Of a DNA stretch of 64,000 bases, positions 48,109-59,589 are shown piece by piece (the stretch's first letter is position 1; every line of letters begins with the position of its first letter). The translations under genes and the position numbers were made by a program. A model generated the notes under the pieces. The model made no database searches. It had not been told where the DNA came from and worked only from the letters and a program-made list of their open reading frames with translations. This DNA is from Xestospongia bergquistia (lineage: Eukaryota; Porifera; Demospongiae; Haplosclerida; Petrosiidae): contig OZ014422.1 of assembly GCA_963965975.1 (NCBI GenBank), forward strand, positions 3,681,155 to 3,745,154, written 5' to 3'.

Positions 48109-49550
48109 TCTCTCAGAGAACGTGCATTAGAGTTTCTATCTCATAGTCTCTCACCTTCCTCACACTCTCTCTCTGTCACTCTCTGAGTCCCTGTCCCTCT
48201 CTCTCTATGTCATAGTCCATCACTCTCAGAGTCCCTTTCTTTCTCTATTAAACAGAGACATACACTATCAAATTCTTTCACTTTTTCTCTCTCACTCTCT
48301 AAATTTAGAAGTCTCTCTCTCTCATACAAACAAACACAGATTCTACCTGTCTCTCCTTCCCTCACTTTAGTACTCTCTCTTTTAGAGTCTCACATTCCTT
48401 ATCAAATTCTCTATATCTCTCTCACTCACACACACATACAGTCACAACACACACACTATTAGAGTCTCACTCTGTCTGTTTGTGTTAGTGTGTGTGTATC
48501 TCTCTCTTGCATAAGCTATCACACATAAAGTCTCTCTCTAACACAGTCACGCTCAGATTGTGTCACTCTTTCTTTCTCACTTTCTCTGTAACAGAAAAAT
48601 TGATAGAGTCTCTCAGTCGCTTTCTCCCTCTCTCTCTCTCTTTCTCTTTTTTTATCTTCCTTACAACAGAAGTCTTACTCTCTCTCCAGAGTATCTGTCT
48701 CTCTTTCATTGTCTTTCACTCTCAGAGTCTCTCTGTCATTCACACACACACACACACTTAAATTCTATCAATCTTTCTCCTTGTCTCTCTCCTCCCTCGC
48801 AATAGGATTATCTCTCTCTCTCTATCACTCTCTCACTTTGGAAATGTCTCTCTTTATTATTTTCTATATCTCTTTCTCTTTCACTTATTTTCTCTCTGTG
48901 CATCTGTCCCTCTCTGACCCATGCAGAGAGACTGTCAGAGTCTCTGTCTGGCTCTCTTTCTCTCTGTCTCTCTCTCTGTCTCTCTCTCTCTCTTTCTCTT
49001 ACTCTCTCTCTCATAGTTTATCACTGTTAGAATCTCTCTTACACACAAACACACACTCAGAGTCTGTCAGTCTCTATCTCTCTCTCCTTCTCCTTCCTCA
49101 GTCTATGAGTCTCTCTCTTTCTCTCGGAGTCTCCCTATCAGTCTCTATTTCTCCTTCTTTCTCTCTAATTTTCTCTTTGTCTCTCTGTCCCTCTCTCTCT
49201 CACACACAGACACTCTCAGAGTCTCTCATTGTCTTTTTCTTTTTTCACTCTCTCTCTCTCTTTCTTTCATAGAGCATCACTGTCAGAGGCTATCTCTATC
49301 TTTTCCTCTCTCTCATAGACCCACACTCTCAGTTCCTTTCATTCTTTTTCTTTCTCTTTTTCTCTCACACACACTCATAGAGTCTCTCAGTCTTTCTTGC
49401 TGTCTGTCTCTTCTCCCTCACATTAGGAGTCTCTCTCTCACACTCAGTGTCTCTCTATCTATTTCTTTTCAGAGTCTCTCGCTTCTCTTATTCTTGTAGT
49501 ACCTTGACAGAACAAAATACTCTCTCATTCATTAAACATATTATACACAA
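48109..49550. repeat. CT-rich block (copy 2, block d)
   Basis: Counterpart of 9400-10800. Low-complexity frames on both strands are not genes. Confidence 0.85.
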
Positions 49551-49666
49551 AATTCTGTTAATCCATAAATTAATTAAAATTGAGACATTTTAGTCTCATA
49601 TTCTAATTAATGCCCACATTTATGATGTATGTAACAAGTCATGTCACGTGGTAATAATGATTGAGC

Positions 49667-50000
49667 TGTTGAAAGAGGTAATTGGTTAGGTTTTTAATCT
49701 GTATTTATTTGTGTGTAAATTAGTCTATCTGTAAGTCTATTTTGTTTGAATCATTTAAGTGTTAATTAAGTGTGTGTAAACTTTCTCATTCATGATTTCT
49801 GTGATAGTCCTTATCTTTGTCCATTTAGTTTGATTTTTGTTCTTTGTTTGATTTCTGTTATAAATACCTGATTTTTGTTCACATTGTTAGTTCTTAACTG
49901 TATTGATTTCATTTAAATACAAGTTCTACTTAAACTTAGTTGTCACGAGCTGCGTACTCAGCTGCAGTCTTACCATAGAACTATACAAAAACTTTCAACA
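49667..50000 (+). mobile_element. Solo LTR of the copia-like element
   Basis: A 334-bp LTR (tgttgaaag ... ctttcaaca) is flanked by perfect 5-bp duplications tgagc (49662-49666, 50001-50005). It closely matches the LTR at 10941-11281 and occupies the same site. It arose by recombination between the two LTRs of a former full element. The uninterrupted site gattgagctagtct is seen near 7060 and 45700. Confidence 0.88.
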
Positions 50001-50129
50001 TGAGCTAGTCAATTAGTAGTTGTTGTACTTATTATCAAGAAATCTACTAGTAAGAAGACACCAAATGAAAAAAATCAAGAACTTGTAAAACAATCCAGTG
50101 TAAGGGAGAATCCAAAGTGTGACAGCTGA

Positions 50130-51130
50130 TGAACTCACACACACTTTCTCTCTTTCTTAGTCTCTGTCTCTCTCACTACATATGGTAAAGAGTATCCTAC
50201 TGGTAATTGTCACTCAGAATATCTCTGTCTCTCTCTCTCTCTTACACACTCTCAAAGTCTCAATCTTTCTCTCTCTGTTGTTCTCTCTCTTATCTCTCTT
50301 TCTCTCTCACTCTTTCTCATTTCTCAGAGTGTCTCCTTCTCTCTCATAGTCTATCCTTATAACATCTTGCAGTCTTTCTCTCATAATCTCAAAGTGCTCT
50401 CTTTCCCTTGATCTTTCTCTCTGTCTCAATCTCTCTCTCTGTCTCTCCAACTCCATCATCTCTGTCTCTGTCTCTTTCCTTCTCTCTGTCTTTTGGAACC
50501 TCACTCTCTCCCTTTTAGAACCACTACTCTCTCCCCTTACAGTTTACATATTTTGATGTTTCTTTCTCTCAGAGTCCATCTCTCTCTCTCTCCCTCTCTT
50601 ACTCACTCCAGAAGTCGTTCTCCATCTCTTCCTCTCTCTTACTTTCTCTCACTCTTTCAATCTCTCAAGTTTCTCTTCATAATACACATTCCATACTGTG
50701 TTTCTTATTACATATATTACTATGTGTTATTTACTTGAACATATTGTGATGTAATGTACCAGACTAATTGGTGTGATAATGTGTAATATGTTTCAATGTA
50801 GTTGATCTTTGACCTCATCTGTCAGTTTCACAGGTTACTTTGAGCATTGGATGTTTTTAAAAGAAGAGTTATCTTTTATGGACCTCAAACAGACTATGCT
50901 CACAAACTCGTGATAACAGACTCTTTCTTTCTCTCAGGGACTATATCTCTTTTTCTTAGAGTCTCTCTGTCTCTCATTCCATCTCTTTTTCTATGTCTCT
51001 TTCCTCACTCTAGGAGTCTGTTTATTGTCAACAATGTTTGGCCATCTGTCTAATACAAAATGATGAACTTGAGATAAGATTGAATCTTTTTCTGTCTAAT
51101 TCTTTATTTGATTAGCAGTGACAGTTACTT
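50130..51130. repeat. CT-rich block and dispersed module beyond copy 2
   Basis: CT-rich low-complexity DNA (about 50140-50680 and 50920-51020) surrounds a module at 50745-50950 that matches 780-985. No gene is seen. Confidence 0.6.
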
Positions 51131-53740
51131 CTGAGAGTTGATGAATGAGAATGAGTAGTTCCACCGATCCATCTTTACTTGACTTGGATGTGGTCTCTGG
51201 TTATGGGAGTCTACTGAGAGCATCAACATTTGCAACTTTGGATCCTGGACGATATTCAATCTCATATTCATAAGAACTGAGGAGTAGTGACCAACGTTGA
51301 ATTCTCAATGCAACCATCACTGGTATCAGATGGGTTTCACTGAATAAATATTTGAGGGTTTTATGGTCTGAACGTATTTGATCTTTCTTCCGGATAAGTA
51401 ATGGTGTAGTTTCTTCACAGTGACAATAATTGCTAGGCCTTCTTTTTCTAATTGCAAGTAATTCTTCTCAGCTGGTGTGAGAGTTGTAGAAATGAACGCA
51501 ATTGGTTTCTCTGATCCATCGTCCATCTTATGAGCTAAAACTGCTCCTAAACAATACTGTGAAGCATCACAAGAAAGTATGATCTCCTTCTGATAATTGT
51601 AGTGCACAATGAGTGTCAATGATTGAAGCAACTGCTTAGTATTATGAAATGCATCTTCTTACTACTTCTTCCAAGACCAGTTTACATCTTTCCCAAGTAA
51701 CTGATACAGTGGGGACAAAAGGGTAGATAAGTGACACAAGAATTTAGAGTAATAATTGAGCAAACCTAAAAACGAGTTTAATTCTGTCACATTTCGAGTA
51801 CGTGGGGCTTGTTTAATTGGTCTGACTTTCTCCTCTGATGGATGCAATCCATCTTGATCAATAACATGACCCAGATATTCAACTGATGGTGCAGGGAATG
51901 TACATTTGTGTCTCTTCAATGTTACTCCAGCCTCTTCTAAACAAAAGTGTACTCTTATCAGGTTGTGAAGGTGCTCCTGTTGACTTTTTCTGGTCACTAA
52001 AATGTCATTAATATATGCAGCCACCCCTGGTAACCCTTCCAACAAACTCTCAATTGTTCTTTAAAAAATGGCGGGGGCAGAAGAGATACTGAAAGGAAGT
52101 CATTCAAACTGAAATAAACCCTTCTATGTGTAAATGATAGTAAACGTTTTGGAATCCTCTTCTAGTAAAATTTGTTGATAAGCATGGAAAGGTCTAGTTT
52201 AGAGAATAGCTTTCCTCCAGAAAGGACTGTGAATAGATGTCCACTTGGGGAATAGGATACTCTTCTAGTTTGGACACTGCCTTGACTGTCACCTTGTAAT
52301 CTCCTCCACAAATACGTATACTCCCATTTGACTTGACAACTGGTATGATTGGGATAGCCCAATCAGATAATAAACGTTTTGGAATCCTCTTCTAGTAAAA
52401 TATGTTGATAAGCATGAGAAAGGTCTAGTTTAGAGAATAGCTTTCCTCCAGAAAGGGCTGCGAATAGATCTTCCGATCGGGGAATAGGATACTCTTCTAG
52501 TTTGGACACTGCCCTTGACTGTCACCTTGTAATCTCCTCCACAAGTACTTATACTCCCATCTGACTTGACAACTGGTATCATTGGGATAGCCCAATCAGA
52601 TAGTAAACGTTTTGGAATCCTCTTCTAGTAAAATTTGTTGATAAGCATGAGAAAGGTCTAGTTTAGAGAATAGCTTTCCTCCAGAAAAGCTGCGAATAGA
52701 TCTTCCACTCGTGGAATAGGATACTCTTCTAGTTTGGACACTGCGTTGACTGTCACCTTGTAATCTCCTCCACAAATATGTATATTCCCATCTGACTTGA
52801 CAACTGGTATGATTGGGATAGCCCAATCAGAAAATTAAACTGGTGAGAAAAAGCTCTTGATAATCTGCCAGTCTAATTTGATCCTCTTTATCCAGTTACG
52901 ACCGAACAAACTCACACCATTGCTCTTGATTACAACAATTGGAAGTGTGACTCTTTGTGTCTGGTACTTAAACTTGACGTTTGCACTTCCCAGCACTTCT
53001 AATGAGTGTCCTGAATATGAAGTGGAGACGCATTACTAGGGCGAAGCTAAACTGAGGAGGACAGGACTAAGTTGAAAGTGTCTTCACTAATAATGGAGAC
53101 CGAAGCACCTGTCTCCAACTCCATGTCTAACTTGTGACCATTTGTGACCAACATCCACAGCTAGCTTGATTGGATGAGACCTAGACGAAAAAGAATAAGA
53201 CATAAATGAATTATTTGATTTTCTGGAGTGAGTTATTCCAGAGGTGATGACTCCTCCTTGTTTACAGAGTGCAGACCCATTGTTGGTCTTCCTTTGGGCT
53301 TCTGAGACTTTGTTATAGGGCTCCGATACACCTTAGAGATGTGGCCAGTCTTGCCGCAATTGTGCCAACTTACGTAAGTCCACAACGAAATCTGCTATAC
53401 TTTTTGACTCTTTCTGGTGTCGGTAACCAAAATTTACCACTATGCTATAATCGAAGACTTGGGGTTGAAATGCTTCTCTAGTTCAGCTTCAAGTGTCTTG
53501 AGAGTCTCTTGCTCCGGTTTCTTGAAAATGTTTGTCAGAACTTCATACAAGTCGTAGCCAATGGCCATAAGAAAGACTGACTTCTTCCTATCCTCGGGGA
53601 TGTCACTGGCCTTCATGAATAGTTCGAAACATTGCATGTATCTTGTAACATCTTATACTTTGACGGGTTGAACGGTTCCAATTTTCTACTGATGAGCACT
53701 GCCATCTCTTTTACCTCTTGTCACCAAATATGTTGTAATT
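51130..53740 (-). mobile_element. Ty3/Gypsy element fossil (K02A2.6-like pol)
   Basis: Read on the minus strand, parts in order are: a Gag-like end (about 53700-53440), a zinc-knuckle region (about 53370-53230), a protease-like region (about 53170-52900), reverse transcriptase (about 52850-51660; KLFSKLDLS, the active-site-type YINDIL, then YLGHVIDQDG and SFLGLLNYYSKF), and RNase H (about 51630-51130; [23 protein letters not shown]). No integrase or LTRs are found. A stretch of RT sequence at 52141-52836 is present as three tandem units of about 230 bp. Broken, with roughly ten breaks; old. Confidence 0.8.
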
Positions 53741-53929
53741 CTGCTAGTGACCAAGTTTACTAGTACAACATATACAATGAATTAAGAATAACTCATTGAA
53801 TGACGATAGACTGTTAACTGAACAAAAATGAATTACACAAGAATATATAGTGCACAAATTGAGTTCCAAAACATTCTATATAAACATTACATAATAAGTT
53901 TATTTAAGTTACCACAGAAAGCTATCCAA

Positions 53930-54752
53930 TGCAGGAAAGGTTCTATTAGCTGAATTTGAAGATTTGAAAGAACAGTTTCTAGTTGATATGGCTGCAAAGT
54001 TTGTTATGAACAATATTCCACCAGATTTAATCATTAATTGGGATCAGACTGGATTTAAGATTGTCCCAACAGGTGAATGGACCATGAATCTCGCTAGAGA
54101 AAAAGTCATTTCTATAGTTGGAAGTGATGACAAACGAGAAATAACAGCTGTTTTGGTAGGAACACGTATAGTGAAAAGTATCTGCCACCTCAACTTTTGT
54201 ATAAAGGTATGACAAAAAAGTGTCATCCAGTTGTTGCTTTTCCATGTGGATGGGATGTTTGGCACTCCAGTAATCACTGGTCCAATGAGGACGCAATCAA
54301 AAGATACTTGGATACAATAACGATTCCCTTTGTAAATGAACAGTGCAAGAAATTACTTTTAAGCTCAACACATCAAGCTCTTGTCAGCTTTGATGGACTT
54401 AGAAGACAGAACACAACAGAGTTCCTTTCAATACTAGAAGAAAAAACAACAGCTGTGTAGAATTTCACCTAACTGCACTGACAAGCTGCAATCACTTACA
54501 ATTTCTGTCAACAAATCAATGAAAAGTGAGCTAAAAAAGCAGTTTCAATTATATTATGCTAATAAAGTGAAGAAGCACCTCTCTAATAATGTACCACTTC
54601 AAGAAATAAAAATTAACTTGAATTTATCAACTATTAAAACACCTAGTTCTTCGTGGATAATGTCTTCATCACATGAAATTGAAAAGCAACCTGAACTGGC
54701 AATGAATGGATTTAGGAAAGCTGGAATTCTTGACATTATAGACAATTCATAA
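53930..54752 (+). pseudogene. pogo/Tigger-like DDE transposase remnant
   Basis: Three plus-strand pieces spell a DDE_1 (CENP-B/pogo) transposase. 53964-54190 has the first catalytic Asp region (INWDQTGFKIVPTGEWTM, then SDDKREITAV). 54197-54450 has KKCHPVVAFPCGWDVWHSSN, and the second Asp region reads VSFDGLRRQ. 54470-54752 has the C-terminal KSMKSELKKQFQ, then ELAMNGFRKAGILD. Frame changes near 54190 and a stop near 54457 break it. The N-terminal helix-turn-helix part is not present, and terminal repeats are not recognised. Sponge and cnidarian genomes hold many such copies. Confidence 0.8.
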
Positions 54753-54759
54753 CTATTAC

Positions 54760-55319
54760 CAAATGTAACACAAGTATTTAATCAATTTATTTAATGTGAC
54801 TTTACTTATGGAAATAGTGAAATTACATTTTTCTCAAAACATGTAAGAAAATGGTCCCTCGTTAGTGATTAATTGAATTGTTGTTTTGCTGGATCAGTAT
54901 TATGAGCTAGACTAACCAATACCAAACAAACCACAGTCCTTTAATCTGACTTACTTTTGAATGGGAGCCATTTCAACTGTTATTTTCTTACCAAACAGTT
55001 TCTCGAGTAGATGCATAGTCAGGCATACTATAGGTTGAGTGGCTTGTTTTATTTCCATGTTATTATCAGGTTAATGCTATCCTTGTAGTGGTTTTAGAAC
55101 TAGGTAAGCTATCTCTGATGTAAAGTATACTTAATATATTTTATATATTGTAGCTATACGACAGTTAATATGAATATACAATACTATTAGATACCAGCAG
55201 TTATTGATAGCTATAGTATCAAAATGACTTTCAAATGAGAAAATGTTGCAAACGCTTTTCTTTATTCTGTAGTCTTGGTATATTTATTTTAGAAAAATAG
55301 TTTTCTTCCTTTCTCTATA
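54760..55319. other. Spacer, no gene recognised
   Basis: AT-rich sequence between the transposase remnant and the Roc-COR exons. It ends in an intron-like tract and the acceptor tctctatag at 55311-55319. It may contain the transposon's 3' end or a host intron. A GTP-binding P-loop exon, expected upstream of the next gene, is not seen. Confidence 0.4.
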
Positions 55320-57200
55320 GAACTACATCAAGTTTTCAAGCATGGTATCCATAATGGCATCGTTAGACTCATGGACAACTGATAGTACAGCTAGAGATGC
55401 ATCACTTTCTAAGCTCAACACTAGTGTTCACCATTATTCTAAGGAGATGATGGAAATACATGAAGAGAGAAGCACTTCAGAAGGTCTCCATGAAACCACA
55501 TGGATAAATATTTTAGATAGTGGTGGTCAACCTCAATTTGCTGATGTGTCACGTGCGTTTATTCGTGGTAATACCTTGAACATAATATGCACAAAGTTAA
55601 CAGAGAGTCTTTCTGATAATCCTGAGTTTAGTTACTCATGGAATGGTAAATTGCTTAATCTACCCAGTGAGCTACAGATGACCAACCTACAGCTTATAGA
55701 GCATTTTGTACGGTAAACAGTTGCTTATAAGGATGCTGGTGTTGTTGGAGGTAACAAGATTTTACCACTAATCATGATAGTTGGCACTTACTATGACAAG
55801 GTAAAGGTTGGACATTTAAATCCTTTGAATTATTACATCTAAAGAATGAACAGCATCTATGTACTCTTCATGAGTTTCAAGATCACTTCATTTTCTATAA
55901 CAAAAATCCACAACAGCTTATATTTTCCATGATTATCTTTGTTGGTGGGGTCCTAAGAAGATGTCATCCTTTATACATGAATGTATCATGTCTTGTCAAA
56001 AGAACATAGGTATCACTCTCCCTATACCTGTATGTTGGGATATGTTTGAAATGTGTCTGAAAGAGGAAGTATCACAACAGGATCATGGCATGGTCTCATT
56101 GGATTCTTATTGTAGTATAGGAGTTAACTTTAACATGAATCCAGATGATGTCCTTGAGTCTATTACTCACCTAAATTCCATGGCCTTATTTCTGTATTTT
56201 CCACTAGTTCTTCCAAATATAATCTTCACTAATCCTCAGTATCTTCTTGATATGCTGTCAGCTTTGATAAGTGTTTTATTTGTCAACTCATAGGAGATAT
56301 ATTACAAGAGGGTCAGTCCTTATTACCAGACTCTTTGAAAATGTTTCATATTAAAGGAGTGTTTGATGATCTAATTCTTGATAAGCTTTGCTTTCCTTTT
56401 GTTCTAGATTATTTACAAAAGCTGAGCTTCTAAAGTTATTACAACATCTTTGTATTATTGCTCCTCTTTCCACCAGTAATTCTTTTAAACACTTTTTCAT
56501 GCCAGTTGTACTACCACCTAATCAAGTGACAGAGAACATTGTAGCTGAGTTTACAACAACATGTGATCCTATGATTATTGCCTTTGAGAGCAAAGTAATA
56601 CCTCAGGTAAGAAAATAATGAACATAGTTATTATTTCATTTTATAATGATCTTTGGAGATGTTGTGATTATGTTTCTATTACACTACATATAGGGTATAT
56701 TTCCTGCTACCATTGTTGCTCTTGTTAATCGTAAGGAGAGCCATTTTTTATAGACAGTTGTTCACCTACCTTCCCTTGTCAGTTGCACTTTGCTGTTTTA
56801 CTTTATTCAGAAGATCTATTTGGTTCAGTGGTACTTGTTGATCAATTCTACTGGATAGAGGTGTACTATAATGGTCTGAGAGAGAATTGTTTTCAGCTTT
56901 GTAAAGTCATTTCTAAAGCAGTAGCAACTTGTACAAAGATTCTGGCTTATGATGAAGGGGCAATAAATGCTAAAGTCACTGTGCCATGTTTACAAGAGCA
57001 TCAGTTAAGTGGTCACAAGTTACACCCTGTCATTCTATCGATGGACAAGAGTCCTCCAGCTATTAGATGCAGTATTGAAAGTCATCTTCCAAACCTGTTG
57101 GCTTATTGGTATGTAAAATGTTTAAAGTGTAGCATTAATGTTTGTCCACATACAGAAACTCAACCTGTTAGTCTTCCTTTCAAAACAGCTATGCAATTTG
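55320..57200 (+). pseudogene. Roc-COR GTPase-like gene (sponge-expanded family), broken
   Basis: The first exon-like piece starts after a splice acceptor at 55319. It carries the G3/switch region ILDSGGQPQFADVSRAFI and continues to LQLIEHFVR, with a stop at 55714. Downstream, VGTYYDK (about 55780) is the G4-like motif and LHEFQDHFIFYN follows. The COR part is at 55961-56290 (PVCWDMFEMCLKEE, NPDDVLESI, FTNPQYLLDML) and 56405-56608 (FTKAELLKLLQHL). After a gt/ag intron a third part follows at 56694-57200 (FAVLLYSEDLFGSVVL, then FYWIEVYYNGLRENCFQL). It ends at a clean donor, gtaagt. At least five stops or frame changes split it. Roc-COR proteins are GTP-controlled scaffolds, often with death or kinase domains. 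The P-loop and the downstream end are missing; the palindromic element below begins inside what would be the next intron. Confidence 0.8.
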
Positions 57201-57375
57201 GTAAGTAAAGTCATGTTAATAGCATTGTACCTTTATAATTAATTCGGAAATTATGCTATATTTAAATTTATTATGTTGTTGTATTAGAAATCATTTATAT
57301 TGACTTATGTAGTTTTACTGCTAATACTATTTATACTAGAGAGAGGTTCAATAACAGTTCCCATTAGCACTACAA

Positions 57376-58326
57376 TAGAAGTGAACTAACTGAACTTGCA
57401 CCAAAAGTAGACTCTTATATAGTCTTTAATGTATGTGAGTGTATAGGTAATATGAATAGCATCAATTTATATAGACATATATAGATCAGTGTTACATATA
57501 TTAAATATTAAATAATATAGTTAGATATATAAGTGTAATAAGTATAATATACTTTCAAATATACTATAATTATATTCATCACTCTTATATTATACTTTTA
57601 ATTAAGTGAATGAAATGGAATATAATTTAAAGTATGTTTAGTTATTTTTTAATTATACTTGAAAGTATATTGTACATTTAATTTTCCTACACTTTCTACT
57701 TTCCTGGAAGTGATATGAAACTAGATCTCAGTATACTTAATACACTTTTGTTATTTGTTTAGAAATATAACTTATGAATATTTATTAATCCCCTTTAACA
57801 TTCTGAAATTAAGTGGGCTCCCGGGAACTACTGTTTAGCTAAAGTGTCTAAAGGATAATGGTGCATTATAAAGGGGGTCTATTATGTGGCAATAAAGCCT
57901 GCATCACTAGTGCAATTCATTCACTTAATTTCAGAAAGTTAAAGTAAATTAATAAATATTCATAAGTTATACTTCAAAACAAATAACAAAAGTGTATTAA
58001 ATATACTGAGATCTAGTTTCATATCACTTCCAGGAAAGTAGAAAGTGTAGCAATTAAATGTTCAATATACTTTAAAGTAAATTCCATTTTATTCACTTAA
58101 TTTAAAGTATAAAATAAGAGTAATGAATATAATTATAGTATACTTGAAAGTATATTATACTTATTACACTTATATATCTAACTATAATATTTAAAATTTA
58201 ATATATGTAACACTAACCTATATATGTCTATATAAATTAATGCTATTCATATTACCTATACACACATACACAGTAAAGACTATATAAGAGTCTACTTTTG
58301 GTGCAAGTTCAGTTAGTTCACTTCTA
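57376..58326. repeat. Large imperfect palindrome, possible terminal hairpin of the following element
   Basis: The left arm 57376-57815 and right arm 57922-58326 are inverted copies with scattered differences, separated by a 106-bp spacer (57816-57921) containing cccggg and ataaagggggtc. The outer ends match closely (tagaagtgaactaactgaac and its complement). Folded, this gives a hairpin of over 400 bp per arm. The left arm abuts the decayed Roc-COR gene; the right arm leads directly into the reading frames below. Long terminal hairpins are typical of parvovirus-type genomes, but an ordinary foldback element would look similar. Confidence 0.8.
58281..58316 (+). promoter_or_regulatory. TATA box and initiator-like site in the inner arm
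   Basis: tatataag at 58281-58288 is followed about 29 bp later by tcagtt (58309-58314), a spacing and initiator type typical of invertebrate core promoters. It would drive transcription rightward into the element. The mirrored sequence lies in the left arm near 57412, as expected from the palindrome. Functional status is inferred. Confidence 0.5.
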
Positions 58327-58475
58327 GTTGGAGAGTCAAAGTGGAAGAAGAAAAGAAGCCAAGAGAGACAAAAGACTTGAAGATCAAAGACTGCAAGACT
58401 CGATTCTACCTTGATGTCATCCACAGAGAAGTCTATTCGTTTTGACTTAGACTCTCAAGACAAAGATCACACACT

Positions 58476-58880
58476 TTGAAAGATTCTACCGACGTAGGAT
58501 CAGATTGCAAATTTTGTACTTTAAACAACGCGTGCCAAAGGCACAGCCATGGGTATACCCCACCATCTCAGAGATCATTGCCACTGTCAGGTATCCATTC
58601 TGTGTTAGAAACAAACGAAGGTACAAAAACTGTTTTTCATTTGAATCCATCAGTACCAGAAGCCATCTCTCCTCATCCAACTTCACAATCTGCGATTTTG
58701 CAAAGTACATTGCAAAAGATGGCTTCGGGTCAATCTATTTCTTTTGGAAAAAGGAGCCTGACTATGGAAGAGGAGAGTCATTCCTTGAAGTCCTTGCAGA
58801 ATCCTCTGAAAAAACGCAAATGAAAGGAAGGTACTTCCACAACTCATCCACTTCTTCAAAGTCAGAGGAGGTCATATAGT
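58476..58880 (+). other. First reading-frame region of the hairpin element
   Basis: A 115-codon frame (58476-58823) has PLSGIHSVLET, a Ser/Pro-rich middle, and a basic end LKKRK that could serve as a nuclear signal. A second frame overlaps it over most of its length. I recognise no family. It lies about 160 bp downstream of the putative promoter. I treat it as part of the fossil element. Confidence 0.35.
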
Positions 58881-58899
58881 CGGACGACAAATCAATACA

Positions 58900-59445
58900 A
58901 GAAAAGTCGTCTGCTGCCATATCTACAAGAGACGTTCTAGTAAGTCGATTTTACCAAAAACTAATAATTTTAGATATATTAGATTGTTTAGCCATTATCA
59001 ATAATGAGATTAAAGATGCCAATCATAGTATAACAAGAAGACTTGAAAAAACTAGATCAGAAGAGCAACTTAATCAATGGGAACAATTCCTTAATAATCC
59101 CATAAGACCTAATGTTAAAATATTTATGGTTAACCGTTGTGCATACTGTAGGATGACAATATACAGTATTGCTCTTCAGACTGTCTGCATGTTGAGTAAT
59201 TGTAGATTGAAGTATTGTAATTTTAGTGAACGTGACATTGCTATGAGAGATTGAAAGTTTCAGAGGTGCATTAACTGTCTTGAATTTGTACCCTTTGATC
59301 ATTCAAAACCATGCCCACAATGTGTTAAGTCAGAACAAGCTTTAAGAGAGTTTGATATAGACTATTATGTAGGAGAAGAGGAGGAAGTACAAGACAAAGA
59401 AACGACCTGTATGGACATCTCGTCCTTGCCTGAACTGTGATAAAC
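58900..59445 (+). other. Cysteine-rich region of the hairpin element
   Basis: This region carries paired-cysteine motifs on the plus strand (CAYC, CRLKYC, CINC, CPQC), spaced like zinc-binding ribbons, and an acidic tail (GEEEEVQD). Small cysteine-rich non-structural proteins occur in some densoviruses, but I cannot assign a family. The region is broken, with few changes. Confidence 0.35.
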
Positions 59446-59589
59446 ATTTTGTTACTTACGTTAGTGACTTTTGTTTACAACGTGATTCTAATCATTTCCT
59501 TTATTAATTTTTTTTGTATTCAAATATTATCTTTTCTTTAAATCTACTGACTGAAGATTTTCAAACGCACAAATTGACTTTTGCGCAAT

